From positions 2,861 to 66,860 of the forward strand of contig JADIIX010000081.1 in assembly GCA_027604505.1 (NCBI GenBank): a stretch of 64,000 nucleotides of DNA. Direction: 5' to 3'. The stretch comes from Gonapodya sp. JEL0774. Taxonomy: Eukaryota > Monoblepharomycota > Monoblepharidomycetes > Monoblepharidales > Gonapodyaceae. Under the pieces are notes generated by a model. That model saw only the letters and a program-made list of their open reading frames with translations, was not told the DNA's origin and made no database searches. A program made the translations under genes and the position numbers. Of the stretch, positions 52,656 through 64,000 are shown piece after piece (the stretch's first letter is position 1; each line of letters begins with the position of its first letter).

Positions 52656-53144
52656 TTTCCAGGTGTGGAATCGCGGGGATGGGTGGAGAATGTGGGGAAA
52701 CAGGAATCCCCAGTGGAGTTCCCAGGGCCTGAGCGGGGGGTGCGCCGCTGTTCTTTGCTTTCCATGATAATACATAAAGGCGATATGTAGAACCGAAAAA
52801 ATGCATCTATGATAAGGCTTGAGAGATATTCCGGAGCTGTTTTAGCTCGGAGAATTCCGATTCGATGGGAAGGCTATGTGAAACTCCCTCTTCGCTAAGG
52901 CGCTTTCAGTATCTAACTACTCAAAGCCCCACGAAACGTGATTTCGGCACTCCTGGCGCCTTTCTTTCAAGGCACAACTCTCGAAACCAAAAAACTGCTG
53001 CGCAGGGTATCAGGTTGAGGCACAAGCCGGCTGAATGTTCACAATGATTATCCGATATCCGATGTGGTCGGTGCGGTGATTCTTTTCCCGACACAAGCAG
53101 TCAATCTGAAACACCCAGACCAATACCACGTCACAAAAAAAGAA

Positions 53145-55042
53145 ATGCACGTCGAGCCGTTCTTATTTTCAGCATCAAAGGAGCAGCTAGATGATTTGAA
53201 GACCAGGATCACTCTTGGACTCAAACGAATTCCTGCTCCCATTCCGGGCACTGAGTGGGAATGTAAGACAGTCAAGTCATCAATTGCAGTTACCGGGTGG
53301 AATTTTGAAAGCTCATGCATGCAATCCTGCAGATGGTACCAAGAAGGATGTTCTGTTGGACCTTGTGAACTATTGGAAGGACTCATACGATTGGAAGTCG
53401 GCAGAGAAGCGCATCTTTGGAGATTTCAAACATTTTGTGGCAGATGTGAACGATATCAAACTGCACTTCATCCACGAGAGGAGCGAGAGACCCGATGCGC
53501 TACCGCTGATTCTGATGTGGGTTCGTCCAAGTCTCATCGTTTTCGCACCTCTGTAAGATCTCATCACAGAAAGGGCTCTTCTTTTCCTTCCGAAAATCAA
53601 GTCACGGCTGGCCCGGTAGCTTTTACGAATTCATTGAACTTATCAAGGAACTCGCACATCCTTCCAACCCATCCGACCCCGCATTTCACATCGTCGTTCC
53701 CTCCCTTCCAGGTTATGGATTCTCCTCCGCACCCCAAGTGAAAGGATTTGGGATCCCTGAGATGGCTAAGACGTTTGATCAGCTCATGAGTGGACTTGGA
53801 TACGCAAAGTACTTCGCTCAAGGCGGTGGGTGAACAGACACACGACAACCTCTGGAACTGACTTGAGGTTTGGTAATCTCTCCACCTACGGAATCCGACT
53901 CCAGGCGATTGGGGATCCATTATCTCGCGAACTTTGGCAATAAACCACCCAGACACATGTCGGGGAATTCACATTAGTACGTAAACGTTCTCCACAGGGG
54001 GGTGCACAAGTGACTTGTGACATTTCTTCGCTCACAGTCTCAACTTCATCACTTTGCAATCAGACATGTTTATTTGCACACCACCAGCGCCGGGTATTAC
54101 AACCCTTTGGACTCTGTTTAAGGCTATACTGTGGAACTTCGGGGCTCCTATCTTTTCCAAGGAAGAGGACAAGTGGGTGTGAAATACTGACAGCTCAAGG
54201 AAAGAACGATTGCTTTACCGTATCTGCTTTGTGTTTTCGTTTTCACAATAGCTGGCTCAAAAGCACTCAGGACTTCCAGAGGAAGGAAACTGCTTACCAA
54301 GAGATTCAGGTGAGACACTAATTGTTCATTTCTACCCTCAACTTGCACAGCGATGTAATTTTGATCACAATTTGGCAGGGCACCAAACCTCAAAGCCTCG
54401 GTTACGCCCTGAATGACTCCCCCGTGGGGCTCTGCGCATGGATACTCGAAAAGTTCTCGACGTGGGGAGAAAGTCGTGGCGATGTGCTAGGACACTTTGG
54501 ACGCGACCGGATACTGACCAATATTATGATTTACTGGTGAGCGAAGCTCGAGCTTGACTACTGGTGTAGTAGGAGGCAATGAAGAAAGTCATCTCGTGAT
54601 GCTTGTTGAATCAGGCTCTCTGGATCCATCACCTCGTCAATGCGTCTCTACTACGAGGTCCGACACAACCCAGCCAGTCTAGGTGCAATTCTGACAACCT
54701 ACCACAAGCCACCAGTCGCTATCGCGAAGTGAGTTTACCCCTCTTGCTACCAACACTTCCGAAAACTTATCCCTGCATCGTCTCAAAACAGCTTTGCGGA
54801 GGAGCTCTACCGGGCGCCCAAAGAGTGGGCGGAGCATGTTGTTAATTTGCAACAGTGGAGCGTGTTCCCCAGTGGGGGCCATTTTGCGGCAATGGAGGTG
54901 GGTATTCCATGAGCGGCCAGGTTTTTTCTCCACTCAACAATAACGCTGCTTCAAGGAACCCGCACTTTTGCTTGCGGACGTACGGAAGTTCTTTGGTAGG
55001 AAGGATATTGCCAGTCAAATAGAAGGTGGATCAAAGTTGTGA
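53145..55042 (+). CDS. Epoxide hydrolase (microsomal EPHX1-like), SKL C-terminus
   Basis: Ten exons keep phase: 53145-53262, 53312-53516, 53602-53825, 53905-53980, 54038-54172, 54252-54309, 54379-54536, 54615-54728, 54792-54897 and 54956-55042, giving 426 residues. The EHN N-terminal domain starts MHVEPFLFSASKEQLDDLK. The alpha/beta-hydrolase core has the oxyanion HGWPGS, IVVPSLPGYGFSSAP, nucleophile Asp in AQGGDWGSIISRTLA and the His in PSGGHFAAMEEP. It should open epoxides to diols. No N-terminal anchor is present with this start; an upstream in-frame extension exists but lacks ATG. The last three residues are SKL, a canonical type 1 peroxisomal signal, suggesting peroxisomal rather than microsomal location. 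The exon 4 donor (GTAAAC at 53981) is the least certain junction. Confidence 0.9.
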
Positions 55043-55158
55043 GACGCAGATGGCATTTCAGGTTCAAGGGCAACACGTGAATGTGATGTTTTAAGATTTT
55101 GCAAATGAGCAATATCGTCTGATGCTTTTGACGGTCATAATATTAACTTCGTGTCATC

Positions 55159-56475
55159 ATGGTGTTCATCAACTTGACGGACCCTCTCATGACAAGCGAA
55201 CAATGTTCACTCCTTCCTGTGTACGTTCCCAGAAACGAATCGCACTCGCGCGGTCACCTCGAATCAACTGATGACCCCCACGAATCATTTGATTACCTCG
55301 ACACGGCTGTGGAAGAAGAGCTGATGCGCTTGTACACTGGCAATCAGTCTGACTCCACAAAAGCATCCCGACGCACCCATCCTCATCACCGTCTAGCGTG
55401 TATCAATTTCGATTGGACGCTGGGATGGGATACAACCGGTACTGGCCCTAAATCTCCCCGGAAAAGTGTGTCGATCGCGCAGAATCCTGGAACACATTTT
55501 GGGGGTGGTGCACGGACGGGGAACGTTTGCTGGCGGTCGGGTATGGTGCTCGCCAAGATGTTCGCCAGCGATTGGGGGCGAAGTGTTCTCCGCGAAGTGT
55601 CTGAAAGTGCAATGCGATCTGGAGATGGTAATCTTCGGTATGTGCTCCGGGCGATTTTTCTTGACAGAAATCGGCGAGACAAGAGATCTCATCCATGCAC
55701 GCTACCCTTCAGCGTCCTTGAACTCGGCTCCGGCACTGGACTCCTTGCGGTAACACACCTGTTGACCTTGTTTCACGGTCTACCTGCCCTCTTTCCCAAC
55801 CCCAGGACGCGTCTCCCAACTGTTCACTTGACGCTTACAGACTCAGATATGAGTGCGCTCTCTGTGGCGCGGAAGAATATACTCGAGAATCTCGATGGGA
55901 TGGTTCTGGAGGCGGATGGTCTTGGAACTAGACCCGATTTAAAGCCTTCTGAAGCGTCTACGAAGAACCCAAAGCGATCCCGCATCGAGAACGCAAGACC
56001 TCCACCGACTATTTTTGTTTCGTTTGTTCACTTGGACTGGACCTTACCGGCCACATACCCGAGCTTTTCATCCGACAGCCCCTTCTTGACGACCCGACCA
56101 TCCCTCATTCTCGCCACCGACACTGCCTACAATGAATTTCTGGCCGATTCGTTTGCACAAGTAGCGCGGCATACAATGGGAATCGGTGACAGTGTGGGGG
56201 CGACAAAGGGGAGTACGCTCATTGTCGCTCAGGAGCTGCGTTCGCCAGAGCCACACCGAGCACTGCTCCGAAGATTACTGAATGCAGACGCTGAACACGA
56301 TGATTGCACTTCTGGCGATGATGTATGCCTGTACCGAATACCGGACGACACAATCAGGGGTGCCTGCCGAGTCTCGCAGTGGGAGGGCACTATGAATGAG
56401 GAGGAGGACGACACTTTTGCAGAAGGTGTCGTGGTTTATGTTATGAAGGCGGGTGAGGCAACGCTGGAGCGGTAG
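55159..56475 (+). CDS. METTL-family (Methyltransf_16) protein methyltransferase
   Basis: A single-exon frame encodes 438 residues from ATG 55159. The SAM-binding motif I is VLELGSGTGLLAVTHLL, followed by the post-I acidic motif LTLTDSDMSALSVARKNI and a motif resembling DxxY, LILATDTAYNEFLADSF. Upstream WRSGMVLAKMF matches the conserved Trp-containing entry of the METTL21/22/23 group. These enzymes methylate lysines on chaperones and translation factors; the target here is unknown. The N-terminal about 130 residues and an internal linker (SEASTKNPKRSRIENARP) are extra compared with the minimal 200-residue domain. It is on the plus strand and convergent with the SDR gene. Confidence 0.82.
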   Translation: MVFINLTDPLMTSEQCSLLPVYVPRNESHSRGHLESTDDPHESFDYLDTAVEEELMRLYTGNQSDSTKASRRTHPHHRLACINFDWTLGWDTTGTGPKSPRKSVSIAQNPGTHFGGGARTGNVCWRSGMVLAKMFASDWGRSVLREVSESAMRSGDGNLRYVLRAIFLDRNRRDKRSHPCTLPFSVLELGSGTGLLAVTHLLTLFHGLPALFPNPRTRLPTVHLTLTDSDMSALSVARKNILENLDGMVLEADGLGTRPDLKPSEASTKNPKRSRIENARPPPTIFVSFVHLDWTLPATYPSFSSDSPFLTTRPSLILATDTAYNEFLADSFAQVARHTMGIGDSVGATKGSTLIVAQELRSPEPHRALLRRLLNADAEHDDCTSGDDVCLYRIPDDTIRGACRVSQWEGTMNEEEDDTFAEGVVVYVMKAGEATLER

Positions 56476-56748
56476 CGTGGGTTGATGAACGACTTCGAAT
56501 ATATGTCTAGCAACTCTGCTTAAGATGATGTAAATATGTTATATACCGGAATCCCAAACTACACAAGCGAATAGGATTTCTCAACACGGTGGATGAAACT
56601 ACATACCAAAAATCACGCTCATCCTTCCTACGGCATGATATGCACGATAAACGTTATCATAAACGCAGAAGCTTCCTCCAATTCTCTATTTTTCCACGAG
56701 TCGCAGCGATCTACAAATTATTCTTTCTGTCATGTAGTATTCATGAAT

Positions 56749-58765
56749 TCAAATGTTGAGTCCCCTGCCCTGCCCACCGTCGACAACCAAGTTGGCGCCC
56801 GTGATGTAAGTTGCGGCGGTCGAGAGGAGGAAAACTACCGAGTTGGCGATTTCTTCCGGAGTGCCCATACGACTGCATTGTGGAGGCAAGCAGTGTGGAC
56901 GTGTTTTAGTGACGAAACCACGAAGACCCATACCCCCTCACAAGAGCTCAAAAAGCACGAAACACGTTCTCGGGGCACTCACCCCATCGGATTCAAAGAC
57001 AATATCCTGTTGTACCGCTCCGGGTTGGAGATCTTGGCTTTGCCCCAGACGCCTCCTTCGAAGTAGACTGGACCGGGCGCGACGGTGTTGAAGCGGATTT
57101 TCTCTTTTGCGTAGGTGTTGGCCCATTGTTCTGCACAGCGGGGATAAGAGATGGAAGGAAGTTCGATAGTTGGGCGAGAGAAGAGCCGTAAGATGATGAG
57201 CGGCCTGTGGGAGCAGGGCGAGTGAAAGACGAGGAGAGAGACTTACGTGTTTGGTGGGTGAGGGCGGCTTTAATGGGGCCGTCTGTTGAATGGCATGGTA
57301 AGTCTCGTCAGACCGCATCCCCACCAACCCAACCTGAAACACCCCTCGCAAAACTCACACGGCCTCAGATCCGACACCTGTCTCGCCGACACACTGGTAA
57401 TGTTCACCACGGCCGCATCACCGCGTCTGGCAACACTTTCTCTCAGAGCCGGGAGTGCCGCTTCCACGACGCGGACGGTGTGGAGGAGGTCGACTTCGAA
57501 CATGGCCGTCCAGTCGGCTTCGGAGGTGCCGTTGCCGAAGGCCTGAGGGAGGCGTGGAGCGGAGGGGAGGAGATTGAGAAAGAGAGCTACATGTTTCCTG
57601 GGAGGGATGACAAGAGCAAGCACAATACACCACGCTCTCCTATTCAAGCGCGCACTCGTCATCCAGCATCCGAACATTGTCTACGCTTGGATCTCCTCAA
57701 CAAGCACTGTCCATCCGATTCCCAATGACATTCTACAAATATTCGAAACCCCCCTTCTTTCCCCATGATCAACTCACAGACACGTTACAAACGATCAAAT
57801 CCAACCCTCCGAACTCCTTGGTGACGTCCGCAACCCACGCCTTGATCTCGTCCCCGTTTCGGACATCAACGGCGCGGCCTGAGCCCTTGACTGAATTCAG
57901 AAGTGAAGAAACGACGGGTCAGGGAATGCGAGTGGTGACGGCAGAGGGGATAGGCGTCAGAGGGTGCAGTAAAGATGGGGAGGTTTGTGTGGTGGGTCGA
58001 CCAGCACTCAGGCTTTACAACGTTCTCCGTGCTGCTCGCGATCTATTTTAGACAGGCAGACAGACTTATGGTAGGCCCCTTTCAGGTCTCTTTGTAGTTC
58101 CCGTCCCTCATCCCGTTCCAGCTTGTGGCGAAAGCCATCCCATCCAGTATCACGACCAAGTTGACAAATCTGAATCGACTTTCCAGTGCGCTCGTGATAT
58201 TCACCTCCGAACGCTTGAATCTCCTTCACGGTCGAGTCGATTTCCGCCTGGTTCCTGGCGCAAATTGCGACATCGACACCTGGTGGGTAGTGGCAAGAGG
58301 AAGTATATTCACGGTTGTTTTCAGTAGAGGGGACAATCACGACGTTGGAATGATTAGGAGATCCGAGAGTTCAATGACGGAGGTCAAGCAAAGAGCCGTA
58401 TGTCAACGATTGGAAAGAACTTTTGAGAACGAACCTTCCTTGGCAAGCAGGAGGGCCGTCGATCGACCGATGCCTTTGCTGCCGCCCTAGATGAGAGGGG
58501 TGGGCAGATAAGAAGAATGGGTTTCCAGTGGTGTGATGTGATTAATTCCACGAACACGGCCCAGTCAGCGCGAACCCCATCAAGGGCGATTTCACAAGGT
58601 GTGATTCAGCAAAGTGGATAACATCGTTTGCATTGTGCGATTTTTTAGGCACAGAACGGGATCCATTAGAGAGAAGAGTGAGGTGTGCTGACTGGGCCAA
58701 CGGAAGCAAATCACACCGAAACATACGGTGATGAGAGCCTTAGCGCCTTTGAGTCCGAGTTCCAT
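56749..58765 (-). CDS. Short-chain dehydrogenase/reductase
   Basis: Eight exons keep phase: 58765-58727, 58486-58435, 58279-58205, 57890-57784, 57542-57359, 57282-57247, 57130-56983 and 56872-56749, giving 254 residues, normal for a classical SDR. The cofactor motif [10 protein letters not shown] spans the first intron (ALIT then [15 protein letters not shown]). [14 protein letters not shown], the VVNITSVSA active-site Ser and the catalytic YGPIK (Tyr-x-x-x-Lys, formed across an intron) are present. The C-terminus has [20 protein letters not shown] and GANLVVDGG. An Asn before the intron at 57783 matches the SDR catalytic tetrad. It is an NAD(P)H-dependent oxidoreductase of the 3-oxoacyl-reductase-like clade; substrate unknown. 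Confidence 0.9.
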
Positions 58766-59425
58766 GATGTGTGGGATTCGAAGGTGGGATGAGTGAAACG
58801 GTGCAATATGAATACCGTTGCAATCCGAAATCTTTGGAGAGACCCGGGTGGACCGAGGGAGCGTGCCGGACATTCTGTTCCCCCGCAGACCTTCCACATC
58901 TCCCTCCCCCCACACCGTCCAGAATCTGCAATACCGCCAACCCCCTTGCAGATTCTAGACATTGGGCACCCCATTTAGTACGGAGGAGTCGAGGCGGGTC
59001 GGACGGTTGTGGGTGCACGGGCGGAGGCGTATGCGGAACTGGAGCTCCGAATGGAGAGGAGTCACTGGTATGAGGAGGAGAGTGCCGGTGGTAATTGCTA
59101 GATACATGACCTGGTAGACATGTGATCAGGTGAGAACTTGTGCAATGCAAATTTCGCGAATTAAATTAGAGTTGTTGTGTCTGCCGTCATGCAGTGTGAT
59201 GGTATTTCCCGCCCCCTTAAATAATTAAAGTCTTTTATACAGCCGCCATCCGCTGCGCGACAACGGACTTGAGTGCGGGTTGATAATCTTGGGCTGCTCC
59301 GGCCGTCTCAGTCGGGCACTCAGTGGTGCTCAGTCCCTTAGTTCCTGTGGACACCTGTGGACAAGCTCTCGATCTTTTCATTAATTAATTTGATTCACAC
59401 ACACGCGAAGTCGCCACCTGCACCG
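58766..59425. other. Divergent promoter region between SDR and Cache-VWA receptor
   Basis: About 660 bases between the starts of the minus-strand SDR and plus-strand receptor genes. Open frames here are GC-rich shadows without domains. An AT-rich stretch at 59210-59241 (with CTTTTATACAG) could be a core promoter element, though this cannot be shown from sequence alone. Confidence 0.45.
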
Positions 59426-62400
59426 ATGAAGCTCGAGCGTCAGATCAAGCTGCGGTGCGTGCATCTGCCACTTGCGACCTGCGCTGCCCCTCACCGTTGA
59501 CACCTCGCCCCTCTCATCCAGTCTAGTCCTCCCCGTCGTCCTGGGCATGCTCGTGCTTGGTGGGCTTCCTTTCCTTTTTCCCACCCAAGAGTCATTCCTT
59601 ACCATTTGCATCAAGCACAGGGGCTGCCACCGTCGCTCTGATTTACACGCAGTCGTCCTCGTGGATCGACGAACTCGCATCCATCATCGATGACTTGCAA
59701 GTGCGTCAAACCAGGACATCTTCTCTGCTGTACTTTAACGCCTCTTGTGAATCATTTCCAACCAACATTCATGTCAAAACTCAACGCCCCCAGATCACAG
59801 CCGTCCAGTCCCGTGCGTACGGCAAGGCCTCATTCGTCCAGTCATTTGTCTCTTCTTTGGTCCTCGACGTGCGCGTGCTTGCTCTCTATGCCGCCTCGGC
59901 CACGCGGGGAACACTTGGGACCATAGTGCGGTAGGTCTAGTCCCACACTCCTGCGCACCATGTACTTTATGATCTCTCACTCCGACTCTCTCCCATAATT
60001 TGGCGTATCACATTTCCATATTACTCACGTGTCCTGCGCCCTGCCACCACAGACCGATCCCGTCATTCTTTCAGCTCCCACTGCTTGACTCGCCTTCCGT
60101 TGCCACACCGATGCCCCCAGAGACGTCCCGCCCTCTGTACTCGTCGTACTGGTCCGTCAACATATCCACCTCGGCTGACCTGGCCGCGGCGGCCAACTCA
60201 AGCATGAACAGCACTGTTCTGGACATGGTGTTCAGACCGTTGTTCCTCGACAAGGTGAGTCGGACTTCTGAATATTGGACTTTGAGGTGAGAAGCGGGGA
60301 AAAAGGCTATGTGCCGTTGATAGTGTTCGGAAGGGGATTGCAGCAATTCCGGAGAGTGGACAATGAGCATTCGAGATGAGTTCGCCAGAGAAAGACCCAT
60401 CAGATCCACGCACGGTTTGGCTCTGCGGGAAGAGGGAAACTAAATTCCTTCATGTCCCTTGCCTGTCCTCGTCCCACCACAAAAAAACCGCTCACAACCC
60501 TTTCTCCCACCTGACCTCCTCACCGCACAGCCCGGCACCAACCAGCTGTACACCGGCTTCTCCGACACAGGCATGCGCAAATTCCCTTACATATTCGCCT
60601 CGTCCCCGAACGCTTCGTTCCGGACCCAGCGCTTCTGCGACGCGCCTGATCTGGACCCGTCGATTCGAGGAAAGGTGGGGTTCATTCCGGCGTGCCGTGG
60701 GTGGTACAGATCCGCTGTAGACGCGGTGCGGAACGCGTCCACCACAAGCACGGTAAATACCGTGGATGGCGTCGGGCCGTGGGTCATTGTTTCGCCGTAT
60801 GTGGACGCGACCACGGGGACGGTGATGTGAGTGTCCGGGTCTGCGCCTTGCGTGGTGGGGCACGGGGGTCTGTACGAGTACTGCCCCCGCAAGATCCTGA
60901 CTGACCATCGCCCGGTTTGGGGCATTCGTGTGAAGCATCTCAGCATCGCAAGCGTTTCTCGACGCGAGCGGTGTCGTCGTCGGCGTGGCAGCGCTAGACG
61001 CCAACATGGACTTGTTCCTGTCGACTTTTTCGCAGAGTAGCAAGGTAGAGTTTGTGCCTCTGACTCAGGTCTAATGCAGTCAGCTTATCTGTGCGCCTCG
61101 ACAATCGCCGGCCGCGGGCTTGATAGATCTTGGACAATGGGTACTTGCTTGTTATGGACACGAGTGGCAATCTTATCGTCTAGTGAGTGCACCCGACACC
61201 ACCCAAGCACCCCCGTGCGCCCTCACGACGAAACAACAATCACCCAACCACTCAGCGATCAAGCGCAAGCCCGGGCCAAAAATATTTCCATCTACACCTC
61301 CATCACCAACATCCTCTCCACCGACTTCCCGGGGGACGCGCCTTCCGCGGTGGCCTTCCTCGCCTCGGCGCAGCAATCGGCCACGACAAAAACGTCCACT
61401 ACTTTCCTTCGCGGGGGACGTCTCTGGCGCCTCGCGGCGACGACGGTCCCGGACACATCGTACCTCGCTGTCGCGCTCGTGCCCGTATCCGATCTACAAG
61501 CCCTATCGGACTCCATGCGTGCAAAGACCGCCACATTCGGTGCGGCAGCGACGGCCGTTATCGCGGTGCTCCTGGTGGTCGCGGCATACGTAGCGAACAG
61601 GGTCAGCGCTCACATTGCGGACAGGGTGCTGAGGCCCGTCAAAAATCTCACAGACTTCGTCAACCTCGTCACGTCGGGAAATTTGGATCATGAGCCTATT
61701 GTGAGTGCGGCGTTCGTGCGTTTGTGTGCGTCAATGATCGACATCAATAAATGTCCCGCTCCCCACTCTCTGACCTCCCACCGCTCGAAAATCAGAACTA
61801 TGGGCCCGTCAATACAGAGATCGACACCATAGGCAAGAACTTCCGCGAGCTTCTGGTAGCAATGCGGTTTGGTAACACGGCGTATTACGCGGGAGATCTC
61901 AACAAGGCTCTCGACAGTGTGAGTGCTTTCTGCGTGCCAGTGTATTTTCTTAGAGCCACCATGTACTGAGTCGTCGCTCCCTCGTGGTTCAACATGCTAG
62001 TATCTGGCAGCGGAGAGGGTCATGACGGAATTCAACTCGGAGAGGGGAAAGGGAGTGTGTTGGAACAACCTCGGTAACGTGTACTCCCAGATGGACAGGT
62101 TGGTGGGCAACTCTCCCGTTATACTGGTGAAAAAGCTCGTTGGAGAAGTATTGACGATCAACGCTCCATTGTTCTTAGGCAGGATCTAGCTCTTATTCAT
62201 TACAATAAGGCTATTGACAGTGGTAAGTGTCGCATATTGATGACCTTTACCAAACTCTGAGCCTGCTTCCCCACCAGCTGAGCGACTTCTTGCCACCGAG
62301 CAAGATCCCTCCAAGCGAAGCGCTCTGCAAAGCACTTTAGCCGAACGACTCATGAACAAGGGCGTACTGTTCAAGGTCACAAACAAGCCTCCCGAAGAGT

Positions 62401-63676
62401 CCGTGGCGCTCTTCGAGCGAGCCATAGAGCTACACCGGCTCAATGACAGCGTTGATGGAATAGCACAGGTGTCGGGGAACTTGGGCCAGATGTATCTGGA
62501 GCGTAGAAACATGCCCAAGGCGGAGGAGTGCATTGTAAACGCTTATACCGAAATCAAGGACCGACAGAGGCCGGTGGCGTTGCAATACGCGGCAATGAAC
62601 ATGTAAGTGACTTGTGTGACGACATGTGTCGGATGAAGTACTGATATTGACGGTTGTGATGGAACAGGGGTCTTCTTGCTGAAGCACAAGGACACAAGGA
62701 AGATGCACTTGCATGGTTTTTATGTAGGCAACCCAAAATGCTGTGATTTTTTCCCCTGTTTGTGCTGATTCTCGAACTCAATACCATGCTTGAAAGATGT
62801 GCTCCAGCGTTTTGAAGTCTCTGTCCATTATGTGCAGAAAAAGTGCACACAGGAAGTGATTCGGCTCTGTCAAGATCCCGCGATCAACAAGCCCGACATA
62901 GCTCAAACCGTATTCAAAGTTGGCCGATCGATCTTTCCTGACCTTACCATCGATGGTGCACTAGCACCCATTGGCCAAGTCACAACTCACATTGATCCAC
63001 AAGCTAATGTGGGTGCTCGTAAAGTCGCATCGCTACCTAAAATGACGTTTTTGATATTCGTTTTCAGGTCCAGATGCGCATGCTCATGGCGGGGCGCAAG
63101 GATCTTGCTTTTACGTTGGATGTTTCAGGCTCTATGAGCGGCACGTTCATTCATCAATGTCGCACCTCTATCAACGAAATCATTTACAATCATTGCGGGC
63201 AAAATGATCGGGTGGCGCTTCTTGTGTTTGATAGCACAGTCCGACAAGTGTTCGATTGGACGTTGGCAACCGACCGACAGAAGGCGGTCATGCGCAATCT
63301 CGTTGATAACAACACTCCAATTGGAGGAAGTACTGCATTCTGGGATGCACTTATGGCTACCGCCAAGCGCATGGCGGCAGTTAAAGATCACAAAGGCCGC
63401 TCGCTCTGGATCTGCACCCTCACTGACGGAGGGGACAATGCGTCAAACAGCACGTCTAAGAGTGTCATCGCTGAACTCCAAAGATTGCCTCAGGTGGGCC
63501 TCATCGCCATCACAGTCGGAGCCCTCGGCAATGAGGCGGAGATTCGCAAAGTGTGCGAGGCTAGCCGTAATGGGGGTCTTTTCATTCGCGCCGATGCGTC
63601 TGGGCAGGGCATCCAATCCGCGTTTAGGGCCGCGATTCAGCACATGGAGGATTATGCTGTCCAGCACTTCAACTAA
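59426..63676 (+). CDS. Transmembrane Cache-HAMP-TPR-VWA receptor-like protein
   Basis: Sixteen exons keep phase: 59426-59454, 59522-59559, 59622-59701, 59794-59930, 60053-60254, 60531-60826, 60936-61044, 61127-61182, 61256-61700, 61796-61918, 62001-62098, 62179-62222, 62278-62602, 62668-62723, 62797-63008 and 63068-63676, giving 952 residues. TM1 is about residues 10-31. A large dCache sensor follows (CRGWYRSAVDAVRN, VIVSPYVDATTGTVM, YLLVMDTSGNLIVY). TM2 is about 408-428 (ATAVIAVLLVVAAYVANRV), then HAMP (LRPVKNLTDFVNLVTSGNL). The cytoplasmic part has TPR-like helices (about 480-690; GVCWNNLGNVYSQM, GNLGQMYLERRNM) and a VWA domain (about 751-952) with an intact MIDAS: Asp768, Ser770 and Ser772 in LDVSGSMSG, a Thr in GGSTAFWDAL and the TLTDGGDN Asp. 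The sensor half is typical of bacterial and chytrid receptors; a VWA output after HAMP is not. Ligand and partners are unknown. Confidence 0.85.
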
Positions 63677-64000
63677 CCTGACTTTTTTTTTTAATGGGTG
63701 AAATACTATGCTTCTTGAAGAGGGAGAGGTTTGGTATGATTCGTACTGTATAATTATGTTTAAAATGAAGTATATACTATGAACCGGTGGGTTTCAAAAT
63801 TAGAATTGGAGGGCCATCCGGAGAGCGTGGGGGTGTCAGATGTTGAAGGGGATCCTGCTGTACGAGTGATTCTGTTTGTGTGCGATGTTGTGGAGGCTGT
63901 TGTCGCATCGGGGAGCAGTACATACTCGAAAACAATGAAAGTTGCTGCTTGTGGAGGTTGCTGTTCGAGACTCACCAGCAGCAAACTCGAGAGTGAGCGA
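63677..64000. other. Window end, 3' flank of the receptor gene
   Basis: About 320 bases downstream of the receptor stop codon, beginning with a T run (3' UTR). A short minus-strand frame (63760-63984) may belong to a gene outside the window but shows no domain. Confidence 0.45.

Overview
The window is eukaryotic nuclear DNA. Nearly every gene is split by short spliceosomal introns (about 45 to 190 nt, a few longer) with GTGAGT/GTAAGT-like donors and CAG/TAG acceptors. I inferred exon structures by hand; those given with exact exons keep codon phase across every junction. Gene content (ABCF2/ARB1, half-size ABCG, AVT-type vacuolar transporter, Sgs1/BLM RecQ, F-box proteins) together with bacterial-style Cache/HAMP receptors suggests an early-diverging, zoosporic (chytrid-like) fungus. 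That placement is inference. Single-base disruptions, a homopolymer-flanked N gap and a G-rich left end suggest a draft assembly.

Layout. 1.3-3.7 kb: F-box-like protein (+). 4.4-7.1 kb: Cache/HAMP membrane receptor with no output domain (-). 9.0-12.1 kb: ARB1/ABCF2 ribosome-biogenesis ATPase (+). 12.1-15.4 kb: gene-poor stretch with duplicated hairpins and tandem repeats. 15.4-18.3 kb: ABCG half transporter (+). 19.9-24.3 kb: AVT1-like amino acid transporter with a very long disordered N-terminus (+). 24.6-27.8 kb: LCAT/PDAT-type acyltransferase with a C2-like insertion (+). 28.1-29.2 kb: secreted class 3 lipase (+). 29.6-30.9 kb: NmrA-type reductase (+). 31.3-32.0 kb: unknown secreted or anchored ORF (-). 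32.3-33.6 kb: F-box protein (+).

34.3-40.1 kb: Sgs1/BLM RecQ helicase (+). 40.4-41.5 kb: frame-disrupted methyltransferase-like gene (+). 41.9-43.0 kb: Nudix CoA diphosphatase (+). 43.3-44.6 kb: FkbM-like membrane-anchored protein (+). 44.9-45.9 kb: FlK-type hot-dog thioesterase (-) with the assembly gap in its third intron. 46.1-47.0 kb: four-pass membrane protein (+). 47.5-50.5 kb: ankyrin/coiled-coil/SH3 protein (-). 50.9-51.7 kb: DEDDh-type exonuclease (+). 51.8-52.7 kb: GNAT acetyltransferase (-). 53.1-55.0 kb: epoxide hydrolase ending in SKL (+). 55.2-56.5 kb: METTL-type methyltransferase (+). 56.7-58.8 kb: SDR oxidoreductase (-). 59.4-63.7 kb: Cache-TM-HAMP-TPR-VWA receptor (+).

There is no operon logic. 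Two themes recur: membrane sensing (the Cache receptors at both ends of the window) and lipid/CoA metabolism (acyltransferase, lipase, thioesterase, CoA diphosphatase, epoxide hydrolase, SDR). The most unusual protein is the 952-residue Cache-HAMP-TPR-VWA receptor. It looks like a two-component or cyclase-type sensor whose enzymatic output has been replaced by a TPR plus metal-binding VWA interaction module.
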